From Lysobacterales bacterium (GTDB lineage: Bacteria; Pseudomonadota; Gammaproteobacteria; Xanthomonadales; Marinicellaceae), in the NCBI GenBank assembly GCA_027067055.1, contig JAMOMK010000114.1, positions 62,001 through 126,000 on the forward strand: a DNA stretch of 64,000 bases, read 5' to 3'. Shown here in pieces: positions 7,827 through 16,080 of the stretch. Position numbers and translations under genes: made by a program. The notes beneath the pieces were generated by a model. That model worked only from the letters and a program-made list of their open reading frames with translations. It was not told where the DNA came from and did not search any database. Numbering within the stretch: the stretch's first letter is position 1; each line of letters starts with the position of its first letter.

Positions 7827-8730
7827 TTTTTATCAGTTCTCTTGTGAGTTTTATCGCTTCGAGCAAACTATCACTTGATGCTAAATTTTGTCCTGCTATA
7901 TCAAGTGCGGTTCCATGATCCACGCTGGTGCGAATAAAGGGTAGTCCAAGAGTGATATTAACAGATCTACCAAACCCTGCGTATTTTAATGGTGCCAGAC
8001 CTTGGTCGTGGTACATGGCGAGTACTGCATCGATATTTTTGAGTTTTTCAGTGGTAAATAACGTGTCAGCAGGTATTGTACCAATAACATTGTGTCCTTT
8101 GTCTTGATAGGTTTTTATTAAAGGGTTAATGATTTCAATTTCTTCGGTACCTAAATGACCACCTTCCCCTGCATGAGGGTTTAGGCCGCACACAGCAATT
8201 TTTGGTTTAGCAATACCAAATTTACTTTGCATGTCGCTTATTAAAATATCCATGACTTCACGAATATTTTCTTGAGTGATGTTTTGTGCCACTTCTTTTA
8301 ATGGCATATGAGTTGTGACCAGTGCGACGCGCATGTACTGATTGAGCAACATCATCACGACTTTCTTAGTGTTACTTAATTCAGCTAAGTATTCCGTATG
8401 GCCTGTAAAAGTTAATCCTGAATCATTAATAATGCCTTTGTGTAATGGACATGTCACCATGGCAGAGTATTTTCCTTGCATACAACCATGAGCGGCAGTA
8501 TCTAGAAGTTTCAGTACGTAACTGGAATTTTTTACATTGAGTGTTCCAAGTTTTACTTTGGAAGGAGTTGAAATATGTTTTACCTGAATGCTATTTGGTA
8601 AGTGTTTTAATAATTTCGAATCACCAATAACTATACAATCATCCAATTGCCCCTGGTTGGCCAAATTGAAAACAAGCTCTGCTCCAATTCCTGCTGGTTC
8701 ACCAAGGGTTATTGCTATAGATTTTGTCAC
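7816..8730 (-). CDS. pdxA: 4-hydroxythreonine-4-phosphate dehydrogenase PdxA
   Basis: Oxidises 4-phosphohydroxy-L-threonine in the DXP-dependent pyridoxal phosphate pathway; NAD- and metal-dependent cytoplasmic dimer. 304 residues, slightly shorter than the usual ~330. It begins IALTLGEPAGIG-like (here ITLGEPAGIGAEL). Metal ligands appear in TGHTEYLAEL, in VCGLNPHAGEGG and in YHDQGLAPLK. It starts 3 bp after surA and overlaps rsmA, so translation is probably coupled. Confidence 0.95.
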   Translation of the reverse strand: MTKSIAITLGEPAGIGAELVFNLANQGQLDDCIVIGDSKLLKHLPNSIQVKHISTPSKVKLGTLNVKNSSYVLKLLDTAAHGCMQGKYSAMVTCPLHKGIINDSGLTFTGHTEYLAELSNTKKVVMMLLNQYMRVALVTTHMPLKEVAQNITQENIREVMDILISDMQSKFGIAKPKIAVCGLNPHAGEGGHLGTEEIEIINPLIKTYQDKGHNVIGTIPADTLFTTEKLKNIDAVLAMYHDQGLAPLKYAGFGRSVNITLGLPFIRTSVDHGTALDIAGQNLASSDSLLEAIKLTRELIKNVN

Positions 8731-8733
8731 TGT

Positions 8734-10005
8734 TTAGATGCGAATATCAACAAATGCTTCGCCACGAATCTCGGTTAACCAACTTTCAATTTGTTCATTC
8801 ATCTTACGCGTATGAATAGCTCGCCGAGCTTGAGTGCGTTTAATTTTATCAGAGATGTCATTTTTACGCTCGCCTAATTTTTGTACGATATGCCATCCAG
8901 CCTGAGTCTGGAATGGGCTTGAAATTTCTTGATCATCCAGTTTGTTAACGATGTCACCAAATCTTGGTCCAAACTCATTGGGTTGAAACCAACCCAATTC
9001 TCCACCAAGGGCTGCTGAATTAACATCATCCGATTTTTCTTCTGCTAATTTTGCAAAATCTTCACCATCTTGAATACGTTTATAAACTTCATTGATGATT
9101 TCCATTCCTTGTGCAGGAGTAACTAACTCTGAATTTTGAATAAGAATGTGGCGGGCTTCAACCTGGTCAATCATTTGAGTTTCTTGCTCTCGCTTGTCGG
9201 TCAATTTGAGTATATGTAGACCGCTTTGACTGCGTACAGGGTGGGTAAATTCGCCCACTTTCATGGACTTAATTTGATCAGAAAACAGTGTTGGAAGCTC
9301 ACTACTGGGTCTCCATCCAAGGTCGCCGCCTTCGAGTGCTTTTTGTCCTGCAGAGTACTTGGTTGCAAGCTGTGCAAAGTCAGTGCCATTTTCTAATTCC
9401 TTGTAAATTTTATCAACTTTGGTTTTGGCTTGCGCAAGTTCTTCTTGTTTTGCATCAGGAGATAATTGGATTAAGATGTGTCCTAGACGAACTTCAAATT
9501 GAGATAATTGGTTGTCAGCAAGAAATAAATCAATCTCTTGTTCACTGACTTTAACTTCCTGATTAGCTAATCCATTGCGAATTTTTTCAGTTTTCAATTC
9601 TTTGCGCATGTCATTACGAAAGTCTGCAAAACTCATGCCATCATTTTCGATAGCCATTTGCATTTGTTGCAAATTTAAATTGTTTTTTGAAGCCACTTCA
9701 GAAAGAGCTGCATCGATTTCGGCCTCAGATATACGAACACCTGCTAAATCAGCTTGCTGTAGTTGTATTTCTTCCGTAATCAAACGTTCTAAAACTTGTT
9801 GGTCAAGGATGGATTTAGGTGGTAATTGTGTGCCACTGGCTTTGAGTTGATTGGTGATGTTAGAAACAGCTCTGTCAAGTTCGCTTCGTAATATAACGCC
9901 TTCTTCAACAACAGCGACAATTTCATCTAATAACTCTTCTTCTGCATAACTCACAGTTGAAAAGTGAGCCATAAATAATGTGGTGATTAATACTATTTTT
10001 TTCAT
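8734..10005 (-). CDS. surA: Periplasmic chaperone/peptidyl-prolyl isomerase SurA
   Basis: Escorts outer-membrane proteins, including LptD, through the periplasm. 423 residues: signal peptide (cleavage near SYA-EE), SurA N-terminal chaperone domain (about 25-170), and two parvulin domains starting at EVRLGHILIQ (about 172) and VEARHILIQ (about 283). The C-terminal helix completes the chaperone module. Parvulin landmarks GGDLGWRP and GGELGWFQP are both intact. It lies 3 bp downstream of its main client gene lptD. Confidence 0.95.
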   Translation of the reverse strand: MKKIVLITTLFMAHFSTVSYAEEELLDEIVAVVEEGVILRSELDRAVSNITNQLKASGTQLPPKSILDQQVLERLITEEIQLQQADLAGVRISEAEIDAALSEVASKNNLNLQQMQMAIENDGMSFADFRNDMRKELKTEKIRNGLANQEVKVSEQEIDLFLADNQLSQFEVRLGHILIQLSPDAKQEELAQAKTKVDKIYKELENGTDFAQLATKYSAGQKALEGGDLGWRPSSELPTLFSDQIKSMKVGEFTHPVRSQSGLHILKLTDKREQETQMIDQVEARHILIQNSELVTPAQGMEIINEVYKRIQDGEDFAKLAEEKSDDVNSAALGGELGWFQPNEFGPRFGDIVNKLDDQEISSPFQTQAGWHIVQKLGERKNDISDKIKRTQARRAIHTRKMNEQIESWLTEIRGEAFVDIRI

Positions 10006-10008
10006 GTT

Positions 10009-12177
10009 TTAAAATTCCTCTGAATAACCCAAAATTGATTGTTTGAGTAACCGTCTTGGGTTGCGGCCGATGGCTCCAAGGCCATCTAGTTGTAATTCAA
10101 AATAAATGCCATTGGTTGAGTCGCCATCTTCATTAAAAATATGGCGTCTTCCGATAATTCGTGCCGCCCAGCAGCAGTTTTTAAACTCAAAACCAGCAAT
10201 TGCTTCAATTGTTTTATTGGCATCAAGTGAATAATTCCACCGTGAAATAAAACGTTTATTTTTACCAATAGGTAAGACAACTGAAGTGTCTAATTGTTCA
10301 ATTTTACCTTGTCTAAAGCGATAGGCGAAGTTAAAAAGTGAATTATTGTTGCCTTTATGTTGAATTTTAAACAGTGCACGTTCTGATTTATTGACTTGTG
10401 TGTCCCAATGTACGCTCATAGTGGCTTTCCAATTGCGGTAAAAATAGTTGAATTCTGTAATAATTGGTGAGGTGCTACGCGTCTCAATTGTATTGTCTGT
10501 TTGCACTTTACGGTCGTTAAAATAGGCAATTTGCCCTAAAGTAAAATTCCAGCTTTCCTTACCCTGATTATCAAAATGCCGTTGTGAGATGGCAACTGAT
10601 AGTTGATTGGCATCACTTTGTCGGTCAGCTCCTGAAAAGGCGTTGGGTAAAAACAACAAGCTATTGCCGAATGTTAAGTTACGGCTGTCAAATAAGGGGA
10701 TGTCTTGTTGATTTCGGTAGGGGGCGTAAAGATAATATAAATGTGGTTCAATAGTACTAAAACTACCATCATCAAACGATTTTTCAAAATTTAAAGTATA
10801 ATCTAATGATGCAATAGGTAAAGAGCGGGAGGAAGTCAAATTTGATTGGGTTGAAAACTCAGTATTAGAATAGTCCCAGTTAGTTGTACGATAAGCTAAT
10901 CGCGGTGTTAAACTAGAATAGTTGTTTTGAAATGATTTTTCAATATATGGCATCAAATCTAGACGTGTCGCCGTGATTGATTTTTCTTTATAAAAGTTGA
11001 CCCATTGGCTATTAAATCCATAGCGTAATAGTGAATTGTTATCAATAAAATAATTATAAGATAATTTAGGCAGGGTTTGGTAAGGTTGGCTGACAAGACC
11101 TATCGTATCGCTTATGATTTGGTAATCATTGAGTTTTCCGTTAAAATTCCAATGATCACCATATCCGTTAATGGTTAGGTAAGAATAGACAAAGGCCTGG
11201 GCGGTGGTGTTGACGTTATTGCCAAAGTCTTCAAAATATTGGTTGTCTGAAACATGTCTTAGTCGTGCATTTAAAAACCATTGACTCGATAGACGTTGCT
11301 TGTGTTTGTAGTCCACTAGGCCTCTGTCAACCTTATCTAGACGATCGTTTGGTAAATACTCTGCATTTATTTCACCATTAAAGCTTTTACCCAAATACCT
11401 GAATTGAGTGCCTATCATAACGCCTCTTTTAGATAAATACCGTGGAGTTATTGTTGCATCCATGTTTTCGGTAATGTTGAAATAGTAAGGTAATGCGATA
11501 TCAAGTCCATTTGTCGATGAATTACTGATTTCGGGTACGAGTAAACCAGATTGTCTTTTGTTTGTTAATGGCATTTTAGCATAAGGTAAATAAAGAATAG
11601 GTATGCCTTTAAAGCGCAAAGTCATTTTTCGAAACGTGCCAGTTTCAGACTCCTCATCTAAATCAGCTGATTGCGCTTTAATATACCATTGTTGGTTATC
11701 AATTGGGCAGGTGGAATAGCTCAAATCATCGAGATGGCTTGTTGATTCTTGAGTGGTCAAAAGTTTTGCAGCACCGTTAGCATTACTTGCTTGGAATTGG
11801 TAGGTAACATTGGAAAGTTCGGCACGGTTGTTAGCGAGATTGATTTTGGCAGATTGTGCATAAATTTTTTGGGTTTTATCTTGGTATTTTAATTTATTAT
11901 CAATGGTGATTTTCTGGCTATTATTATCGTAAATCAATTCTTGAGTTGAGATGGATTGTTCAGATGTAGAAATACATACATTTCCTCCGATCTTAAGTGT
12001 TTTATTATCTTGTGGGATAAAAGATTGAGCATCAATAAAAATCAATTCCTTATCAGGAGATTTGACACAAGCCTCCTCTTGCGAGTTTGCAAGTAGACTT
12101 TGAGTTGCCAAAAGAGATGACAACAAGGTAATACTAAGTAAAAACAATGAAATTTTCACTGAAATTGTTTTATTCAT
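10009..12177 (-). CDS. lptD: LPS assembly outer-membrane protein LptD
   Basis: With LptE inserts lipopolysaccharide into the outer leaflet of the outer membrane. 722 residues: signal peptide (1-31), periplasmic OstA-type beta-jellyroll (about 45-170), then a 26-strand barrel domain. Cysteines at 37 and 157 plus the Cys-Cys pair in FKNCCWAARI near the C-terminus match the four-cysteine pattern used for the two interdomain disulfides in E. coli LptD; an extra cysteine is at 68. It is first in the lptD-surA-pdxA-rsmA operon. Its promoter should lie in 12178-12336, shared with the divergent yegP. Confidence 0.95.
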   Translation of the reverse strand: MNKTISVKISLFLLSITLLSSLLATQSLLANSQEEACVKSPDKELIFIDAQSFIPQDNKTLKIGGNVCISTSEQSISTQELIYDNNSQKITIDNKLKYQDKTQKIYAQSAKINLANNRAELSNVTYQFQASNANGAAKLLTTQESTSHLDDLSYSTCPIDNQQWYIKAQSADLDEESETGTFRKMTLRFKGIPILYLPYAKMPLTNKRQSGLLVPEISNSSTNGLDIALPYYFNITENMDATITPRYLSKRGVMIGTQFRYLGKSFNGEINAEYLPNDRLDKVDRGLVDYKHKQRLSSQWFLNARLRHVSDNQYFEDFGNNVNTTAQAFVYSYLTINGYGDHWNFNGKLNDYQIISDTIGLVSQPYQTLPKLSYNYFIDNNSLLRYGFNSQWVNFYKEKSITATRLDLMPYIEKSFQNNYSSLTPRLAYRTTNWDYSNTEFSTQSNLTSSRSLPIASLDYTLNFEKSFDDGSFSTIEPHLYYLYAPYRNQQDIPLFDSRNLTFGNSLLFLPNAFSGADRQSDANQLSVAISQRHFDNQGKESWNFTLGQIAYFNDRKVQTDNTIETRSTSPIITEFNYFYRNWKATMSVHWDTQVNKSERALFKIQHKGNNNSLFNFAYRFRQGKIEQLDTSVVLPIGKNKRFISRWNYSLDANKTIEAIAGFEFKNCCWAARIIGRRHIFNEDGDSTNGIYFELQLDGLGAIGRNPRRLLKQSILGYSEEF

Positions 12178-12276
12178 ATAAACTTTTGTTAAATTTTAGG
12201 TTTTCCATTTTACAACGGAGGAGACTTATTTTAATATGTGTAGTGAAGAATGTCTGTGGATATTACTGATTTTTTT

Positions 12277-12305
12277 CTTAAAACCTGTTTTAAACAAGTT
12301 TTAAG
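12277..12305. promoter_or_regulatory. Near-perfect 29-bp palindrome upstream of yegP
   Basis: CTTAAAAC-c-TGTTT-t-AAACA-a-GTTTTAAG is symmetrical except for the central base and one position per arm. It ends 31 bp before the yegP start and lies in the lptD/yegP divergent region. It could be an operator or a 5'-UTR hairpin; there is no T-run directly after it to make it a terminator. Confidence 0.4.
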
Positions 12306-12336
12306 ATATTTATTTTAATTTAAGAGGATTTTAATT

Positions 12337-12669
12337 ATGGCTGGTAAATTTGTAGTAAGTAAAGGTAAAGACGGTAAAGATTATTTTGTTTTGAAAGCTG
12401 GTAATGGAGAAGTCATCATGTCATCTCAAGGTTACAAGTCTGCATCAGGATGTGAGAACGGTATTGAGTCAGTACGAGAGAACTCACAAGATGAGTCTAA
12501 ATTTGAAGTCAGAACTGCAAAAAATGGTCGCGACTACTGGGTATTAAAAGCAAATAATGGTCAAGAAATTGGTCGTAGTCAAATGTATAAGACTAAAAGC
12601 GGTTGTGCTAATGGCATGAAGTCAGTGGTTAAAAATGCACCTGATGCTAAACTTGTTGATGAAAGATAA
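12337..12669 (+). CDS. yegP: YegP family protein (two DUF1508 repeats)
   Basis: 110-residue cytoplasmic protein made of two tandem ~50-residue repeats, starting about residues 3 and 56. Each has a beta-hairpin pattern: F-V-(K/R)-GKDGKDYFVLKAGNGEVI, then a YKSASGCENGIESV-type helix (second copy YKTKSGCANGMKSV). The family is small and widespread, of unknown biochemical function. RBS AAGAGG precedes the ATG. It is followed by its own terminator at 12693, so it appears monocistronic. Confidence 0.88.
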   Translation: MAGKFVVSKGKDGKDYFVLKAGNGEVIMSSQGYKSASGCENGIESVRENSQDESKFEVRTAKNGRDYWVLKANNGQEIGRSQMYKTKSGCANGMKSVVKNAPDAKLVDER

Positions 12670-12692
12670 ATTTTAGCGAATTAAATTTTTTA

Positions 12693-12719
12693 AAAGAGCA
12701 CTTTTGGTGCTCTTTTTTT
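12693..12719 (+). terminator. Terminator after yegP
   Basis: AAGAGCAC, a TTTT loop and GGTGCTCTT, followed by a T-run. It lies 24 bp after the yegP stop. It also shows that the in-frame GTG-type start at 12704 for the next gene is wrong, because that would begin inside the hairpin. Confidence 0.85.
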
Positions 12720-12733
12720 ATGCGGGAAAAAAT

Positions 12734-13471
12734 ATGAGTTGGTATGAAGACGATAAATTGTGGGAAATGTTTTACGAATGTATGTTTGATGAGGAAAGTT
12801 TTGTCCAAGCACAAGAGCAAGTTCCTGATCTCTTATCGTTGATTGCCACAGATGTGAATAGTGTATTAGATTTAGGGTGTGGACCTGGTCGTCATTGTTT
12901 GGCTCTTGCTAAAATGGGCTATGATGTAACTGGTGTTGATACCAGTGAGTTTTTATTGTCTCGTGCTAAAGAAAAGGCTCATAAGTCTAATCTGTCAGTA
13001 AAGTTTATTCGGGCTAATATGCTTGATTACAGCTCTAATAATAAGTTTGATTTAATTGTCAATATGTTCAATTCATTTGGTTATTTTGATACACAGGAGG
13101 ATAATCAAATGGTGTTAACTAAATCTTATGAAAACCTATCTGACAATGGAACATTGCTGATAGATACAGTGGGCAAAGAAACGCTAGCTCGAACCATACA
13201 ACCCGTGCATTTATCAGAATACGAAAATGGAGATATTCGTATTGAGAGGCCTTTGTTGATTGATAATATGCAAATATTTTCAAATCAATGGATGCTTATT
13301 CGTGGTGAAAAAGTTTTTAAACGAGACTACCAACATTTTGTCTACACGCCAATGGAGTTATCACAGATGTGTTATAAAGCAGGGTTCAAACAGGTCGTTT
13401 GTTATGGTTCTTTGCAAGCAGATGATTATGACTTAGCCTCTGATCGATTGGTTGTGGTGGCACAAAAATGA
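12734..13471 (+). CDS. Class I SAM-dependent methyltransferase
   Basis: 245-residue cytoplasmic methyltransferase. The SAM-binding motif I LDLGCGPGRHCLALA is at about residues 46-60, followed by GVDTSEFLL with the acidic residue of motif II, and NMFNSFGYF in the position of motif IV. Overall type is the Methyltransf_25 or ubiE/tellurite-resistance-like small-molecule group; the substrate cannot be read. The ATG at 12734 was chosen because the upstream alternative lies in the yegP terminator. The stop codon overlaps the start of a 58-residue ORF (ATGA). Confidence 0.82.
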   Translation: MSWYEDDKLWEMFYECMFDEESFVQAQEQVPDLLSLIATDVNSVLDLGCGPGRHCLALAKMGYDVTGVDTSEFLLSRAKEKAHKSNLSVKFIRANMLDYSSNNKFDLIVNMFNSFGYFDTQEDNQMVLTKSYENLSDNGTLLIDTVGKETLARTIQPVHLSEYENGDIRIERPLLIDNMQIFSNQWMLIRGEKVFKRDYQHFVYTPMELSQMCYKAGFKQVVCYGSLQADDYDLASDRLVVVAQK

Positions 13472-13644
13472 AGAATATGAAAAACAAACCACACATTGTA
13501 ATAAAGGCCGTATCAGTCTTGATTATACTTTATGCCATCGGATTAAAAACAATGCCAGAAAGTATGCCATTTAGCCAAACTAAATCTACTGATGATTTTT
13601 ATGCCCCACATGCAGGTCAGTGTGTTCCAGAATTAGAGTTCTAA
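13468..13644 (+). CDS. 58-residue single-pass membrane peptide, translationally coupled
   Basis: Small ORF starting in an ATGA overlap with the methyltransferase stop codon. The peptide has a basic N-terminus (MKNMKNKPHIVIK), one hydrophobic helix (about residues 11-27) and an acidic, aromatic C-terminal tail containing HAGQCVPELEF. Its stop codon overlaps that of the convergent flavin oxidoreductase by 4 bp, so the gene fills the space exactly. It has no family I recognise. The helix orientation (positive inside) places the single cysteine on the periplasmic side. Confidence 0.5.
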   Translation: MKNMKNKPHIVIKAVSVLIILYAIGLKTMPESMPFSQTKSTDDFYAPHAGQCVPELEF

Positions 13645-14678
13645 ATAAGTTTGGACAACATTAACATGTCGTACTCAACCAAATCTTGATTGTTTTTAAT
13701 TTTTTCCATGTAATCTGGATTTGCAATGAGAGGACGACCAATTGCAATTAAATCTGCTTTGCTTCCGTCAATTGCCTCATTTGCAGTGTTTATATTATAA
13801 CCTCCACATGAAATGAAGTTGCCTTTATAATATTTTCTAATAAACTCACTGGCTTTGCCTTTATCCAAATAATCAAAAGTGTAATGGTCACTAAAGGCAC
13901 CTAAGTGGACATAAGCAATATTCAGCTTGTTTAGTTTTTTTAATAAGTGTTGATAGGTTTTTTCATCGCCTTTCGTGTACTCCAGGTGTACATAGGCTTG
14001 TGGTGATAATCGAATTGCTGTTTTATCAGCGCCAATTGCTTGCGAAACTGCCTTAACTATTTTTAAAGCAAAGCGGCTACGTCGTTTTTTGTTACCACCA
14101 AATTTATCTTGTCTTTTATTGGTGTCTTGACGTAAAAATTGATCAATAAGATAGCCGTTGGCTCCATGAATTTCTACGCCATCGAAGCCAGCTTCTATGG
14201 CGTTTTTTGCAGCTTTGGCGTATTTCTTAACCAGTTTTTTAACTTTTTTAATTGAAAGTTCTTTTGCCATTTCATATTCTAGGTTCTCTGTTCGTGGAAC
14301 TTTGCCATGCCATGATGTAACAGATGCTGAGACAGGTTGTTTTTGGGTATAACATGAATGAGCAACTCTGCCACAATGCCATAATTGGCAAAATATTTTA
14401 CCACCTTTTTCATGGACTGCCTGAGTGACTTTTTTCCAGCCTTCGATTTGTTTATTTGTATAGATGCCAGGTGTGTTTGGATACCCTTGGCCAAGTGGGT
14501 CAATAATTGTTGCTTCAGATACGATTAAACCTACCTTTGCTCGTCTAGCATAATACTCTGCAATTAATTGCGTAGGTACTAAATCATTATCAGCAAAGCA
14601 TCGTGTTAATGGAGCCATAATAATTCGGTTGGCAAGAGTGATTGTTTTATTGAGTTGATAGGGTGTAAAAATTGTCAT
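13641..14678 (-). CDS. Old yellow enzyme family NADH:flavin oxidoreductase
   Basis: 345-residue FMN-dependent ene-reductase of the OYE (NemA/XenB-like) class, a cytoplasmic TIM barrel that reduces activated alkenes or nitro compounds using NAD(P)H. Visible landmarks are NRIIMAPLTRC (FMN contact), QLWHCGRVAHS and IHGANGYLIDQFLR (active-site and FMN region). SCGGYN and IAIGRPLIANPD bind the phosphate of FMN near the C-terminus. The usual substrate His-Asn/His-His pair falls in the EIHGANG region. Physiological substrate unknown. It stands alone, upstream of a lipoprotein terminator. Confidence 0.88.
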   Translation of the reverse strand: MTIFTPYQLNKTITLANRIIMAPLTRCFADNDLVPTQLIAEYYARRAKVGLIVSEATIIDPLGQGYPNTPGIYTNKQIEGWKKVTQAVHEKGGKIFCQLWHCGRVAHSCYTQKQPVSASVTSWHGKVPRTENLEYEMAKELSIKKVKKLVKKYAKAAKNAIEAGFDGVEIHGANGYLIDQFLRQDTNKRQDKFGGNKKRRSRFALKIVKAVSQAIGADKTAIRLSPQAYVHLEYTKGDEKTYQHLLKKLNKLNIAYVHLGAFSDHYTFDYLDKGKASEFIRKYYKGNFISCGGYNINTANEAIDGSKADLIAIGRPLIANPDYMEKIKNNQDLVEYDMLMLSKLI

Positions 14679-14740
14679 GTTAATTGGCTCGATTTCTTAA
14701 ATCTATTATCATTAATTTCGCAGGGATAATTGTTTATAAT

Positions 14741-14770
14741 AAAAAAGGGCTACCTAAGTAACCCTTTTTT
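14741..14770 (-). terminator. Terminator after the repeat lipoprotein
   Basis: AAAAAAGGG-TAC and GTA-CCCTTTTTT make a hairpin with A- and T-runs on both sides. It lies 30 bp after the stop codon of the lipoprotein gene, reading on the minus strand. Confidence 0.8.
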
Positions 14771-14799
14771 GATTTTTGAAATGTTATTATAATTAATTT

Positions 14800-15885
14800 T
14801 TATAAAACACCAAGCTTTTTAAGAGCTTCCATTGTCAATTGACCTGCAGCCAAGCCATTGTCTTTTTGGAATGAACTTAGTGCTGACATTGTTGCGCTAC
14901 CCATAACGCCATCGATGCTACCAGGATTGTATCCTGCTTTATCTAAGGCTTGTTGAATACGTAAAATAATGCCAGAATTTGTGTTAGTTTCACAAAGAAT
15001 AGGCTGCCATTTCATTTCGGCACTTGTTACCTTTTCTTGCTGAACAACAGTGTCATAAACAGCTGGAATTTCAATCACATTCTCTTGTGGAGGAGTCGCA
15101 ACTTTCTTAACTGTAATAGTCTTATATTCTGCAGGAATTGGGTTTCTAACCACTTGAGGTGGCTTAACCATAACTTTTTTCTTCACTGTTTTGTATACAG
15201 CTGGAATAACGATAGTTTCAGTCCGAGCAGGTTGAGTTACAACACGTGTAGTGACAGTTCTATATTCAGCAGGAACTTCAACCAAACACATGATTTCGCC
15301 CGTGCCATTATCTAATTTTTCAATTGGACCACGGCCTTTTTTCCAAGTTGTGTAAGCAGGTTTAACTAAAATTTGCTCACTTTCTGTACCATACTCAGCA
15401 GGATGGCTGACTAACTTAGTTGATTCAGCAGACACTAATACTTGACCTTCAACCCAGTCGTATACTGCAGGAATTGTAGAAAGTGTTTCGCCAGCTTCTT
15501 TAACTAATATATCTTCAGTAACCGTTGTATAAGTAGCAGGGACAACTTCTATTCTCTTAGATGCTTTTTTCTTGATGACATCTTTACTAACAGTTCTATA
15601 GGTTGCAGGAGTTAAAACTCGTGCATAACATTCACCCGCTTTTGCATTAGGTGGTAATAATGAATTATTTTGAGCAACCATTGGTGCATCACTGCCTGTA
15701 TTGGCATTTGCTAGAGCATTTCTTACACGGTTTAATTCAGCATCTTGTGAAGCAATTTTAGCTTCAAGTTGCTTCACTTGCCCTGAGTGATCACTCGTCG
15801 CAGTTGTATTTTGAGATGTACTTTTACATCCGCCTAAACCTAGTGCTAATGCTACCACACTAATTGTTAATAATTTTTTCTTCAT
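14800..15885 (-). CDS. Lipoprotein with ~8 PAxYxTV repeats and a peptidoglycan-binding domain
   Basis: 361 residues from the ATG at 15885, which has GGAGAG upstream; an earlier in-frame ATG at 15897 overlaps that RBS and was rejected. Signal peptide II with lipobox LGGC. Residues ~35-60 form a short coiled coil. From ~90 to ~300 a ~26-residue unit recurs about eight times: Pro-Ala/Val-x-Tyr-x-Thr-Val, then a Val-rich strand and a Pro. The C-terminal ~60 residues form a peptidoglycan-binding domain type 1 (IQQALDKAGYNPGSIDGVMG). It probably links the outer membrane to the cell wall. It lies downstream of the RR/kinase pair on the same strand, 195 bp away. Confidence 0.75.
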   Translation of the reverse strand: MKKKLLTISVVALALGLGGCKSTSQNTTATSDHSGQVKQLEAKIASQDAELNRVRNALANANTGSDAPMVAQNNSLLPPNAKAGECYARVLTPATYRTVSKDVIKKKASKRIEVVPATYTTVTEDILVKEAGETLSTIPAVYDWVEGQVLVSAESTKLVSHPAEYGTESEQILVKPAYTTWKKGRGPIEKLDNGTGEIMCLVEVPAEYRTVTTRVVTQPARTETIVIPAVYKTVKKKVMVKPPQVVRNPIPAEYKTITVKKVATPPQENVIEIPAVYDTVVQQEKVTSAEMKWQPILCETNTNSGIILRIQQALDKAGYNPGSIDGVMGSATMSALSSFQKDNGLAAGQLTMEALKKLGVL

Positions 15886-16080
15886 GCTACTCTCCATTTA
15901 TATTAATTTGATAAGATTCGCCATACATTATAAACAAAATGAAATATTAAACAAATTTTTTGTTAGATTGATAATGTAAAGTCAATTCTTGGTATGTGCC
16001 GTAACAGTATAAAGTTAAATGATATTTAATATTAAAGTTGGCTCTTCACTCACAATTTTAGAATGTAAATAATTATGAAC

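Noticed and set aside
12704-12733. Earlier start for the methyltransferase
   Set aside because: It lies inside the yegP terminator hairpin, and the first ATG with conserved context is 12734.
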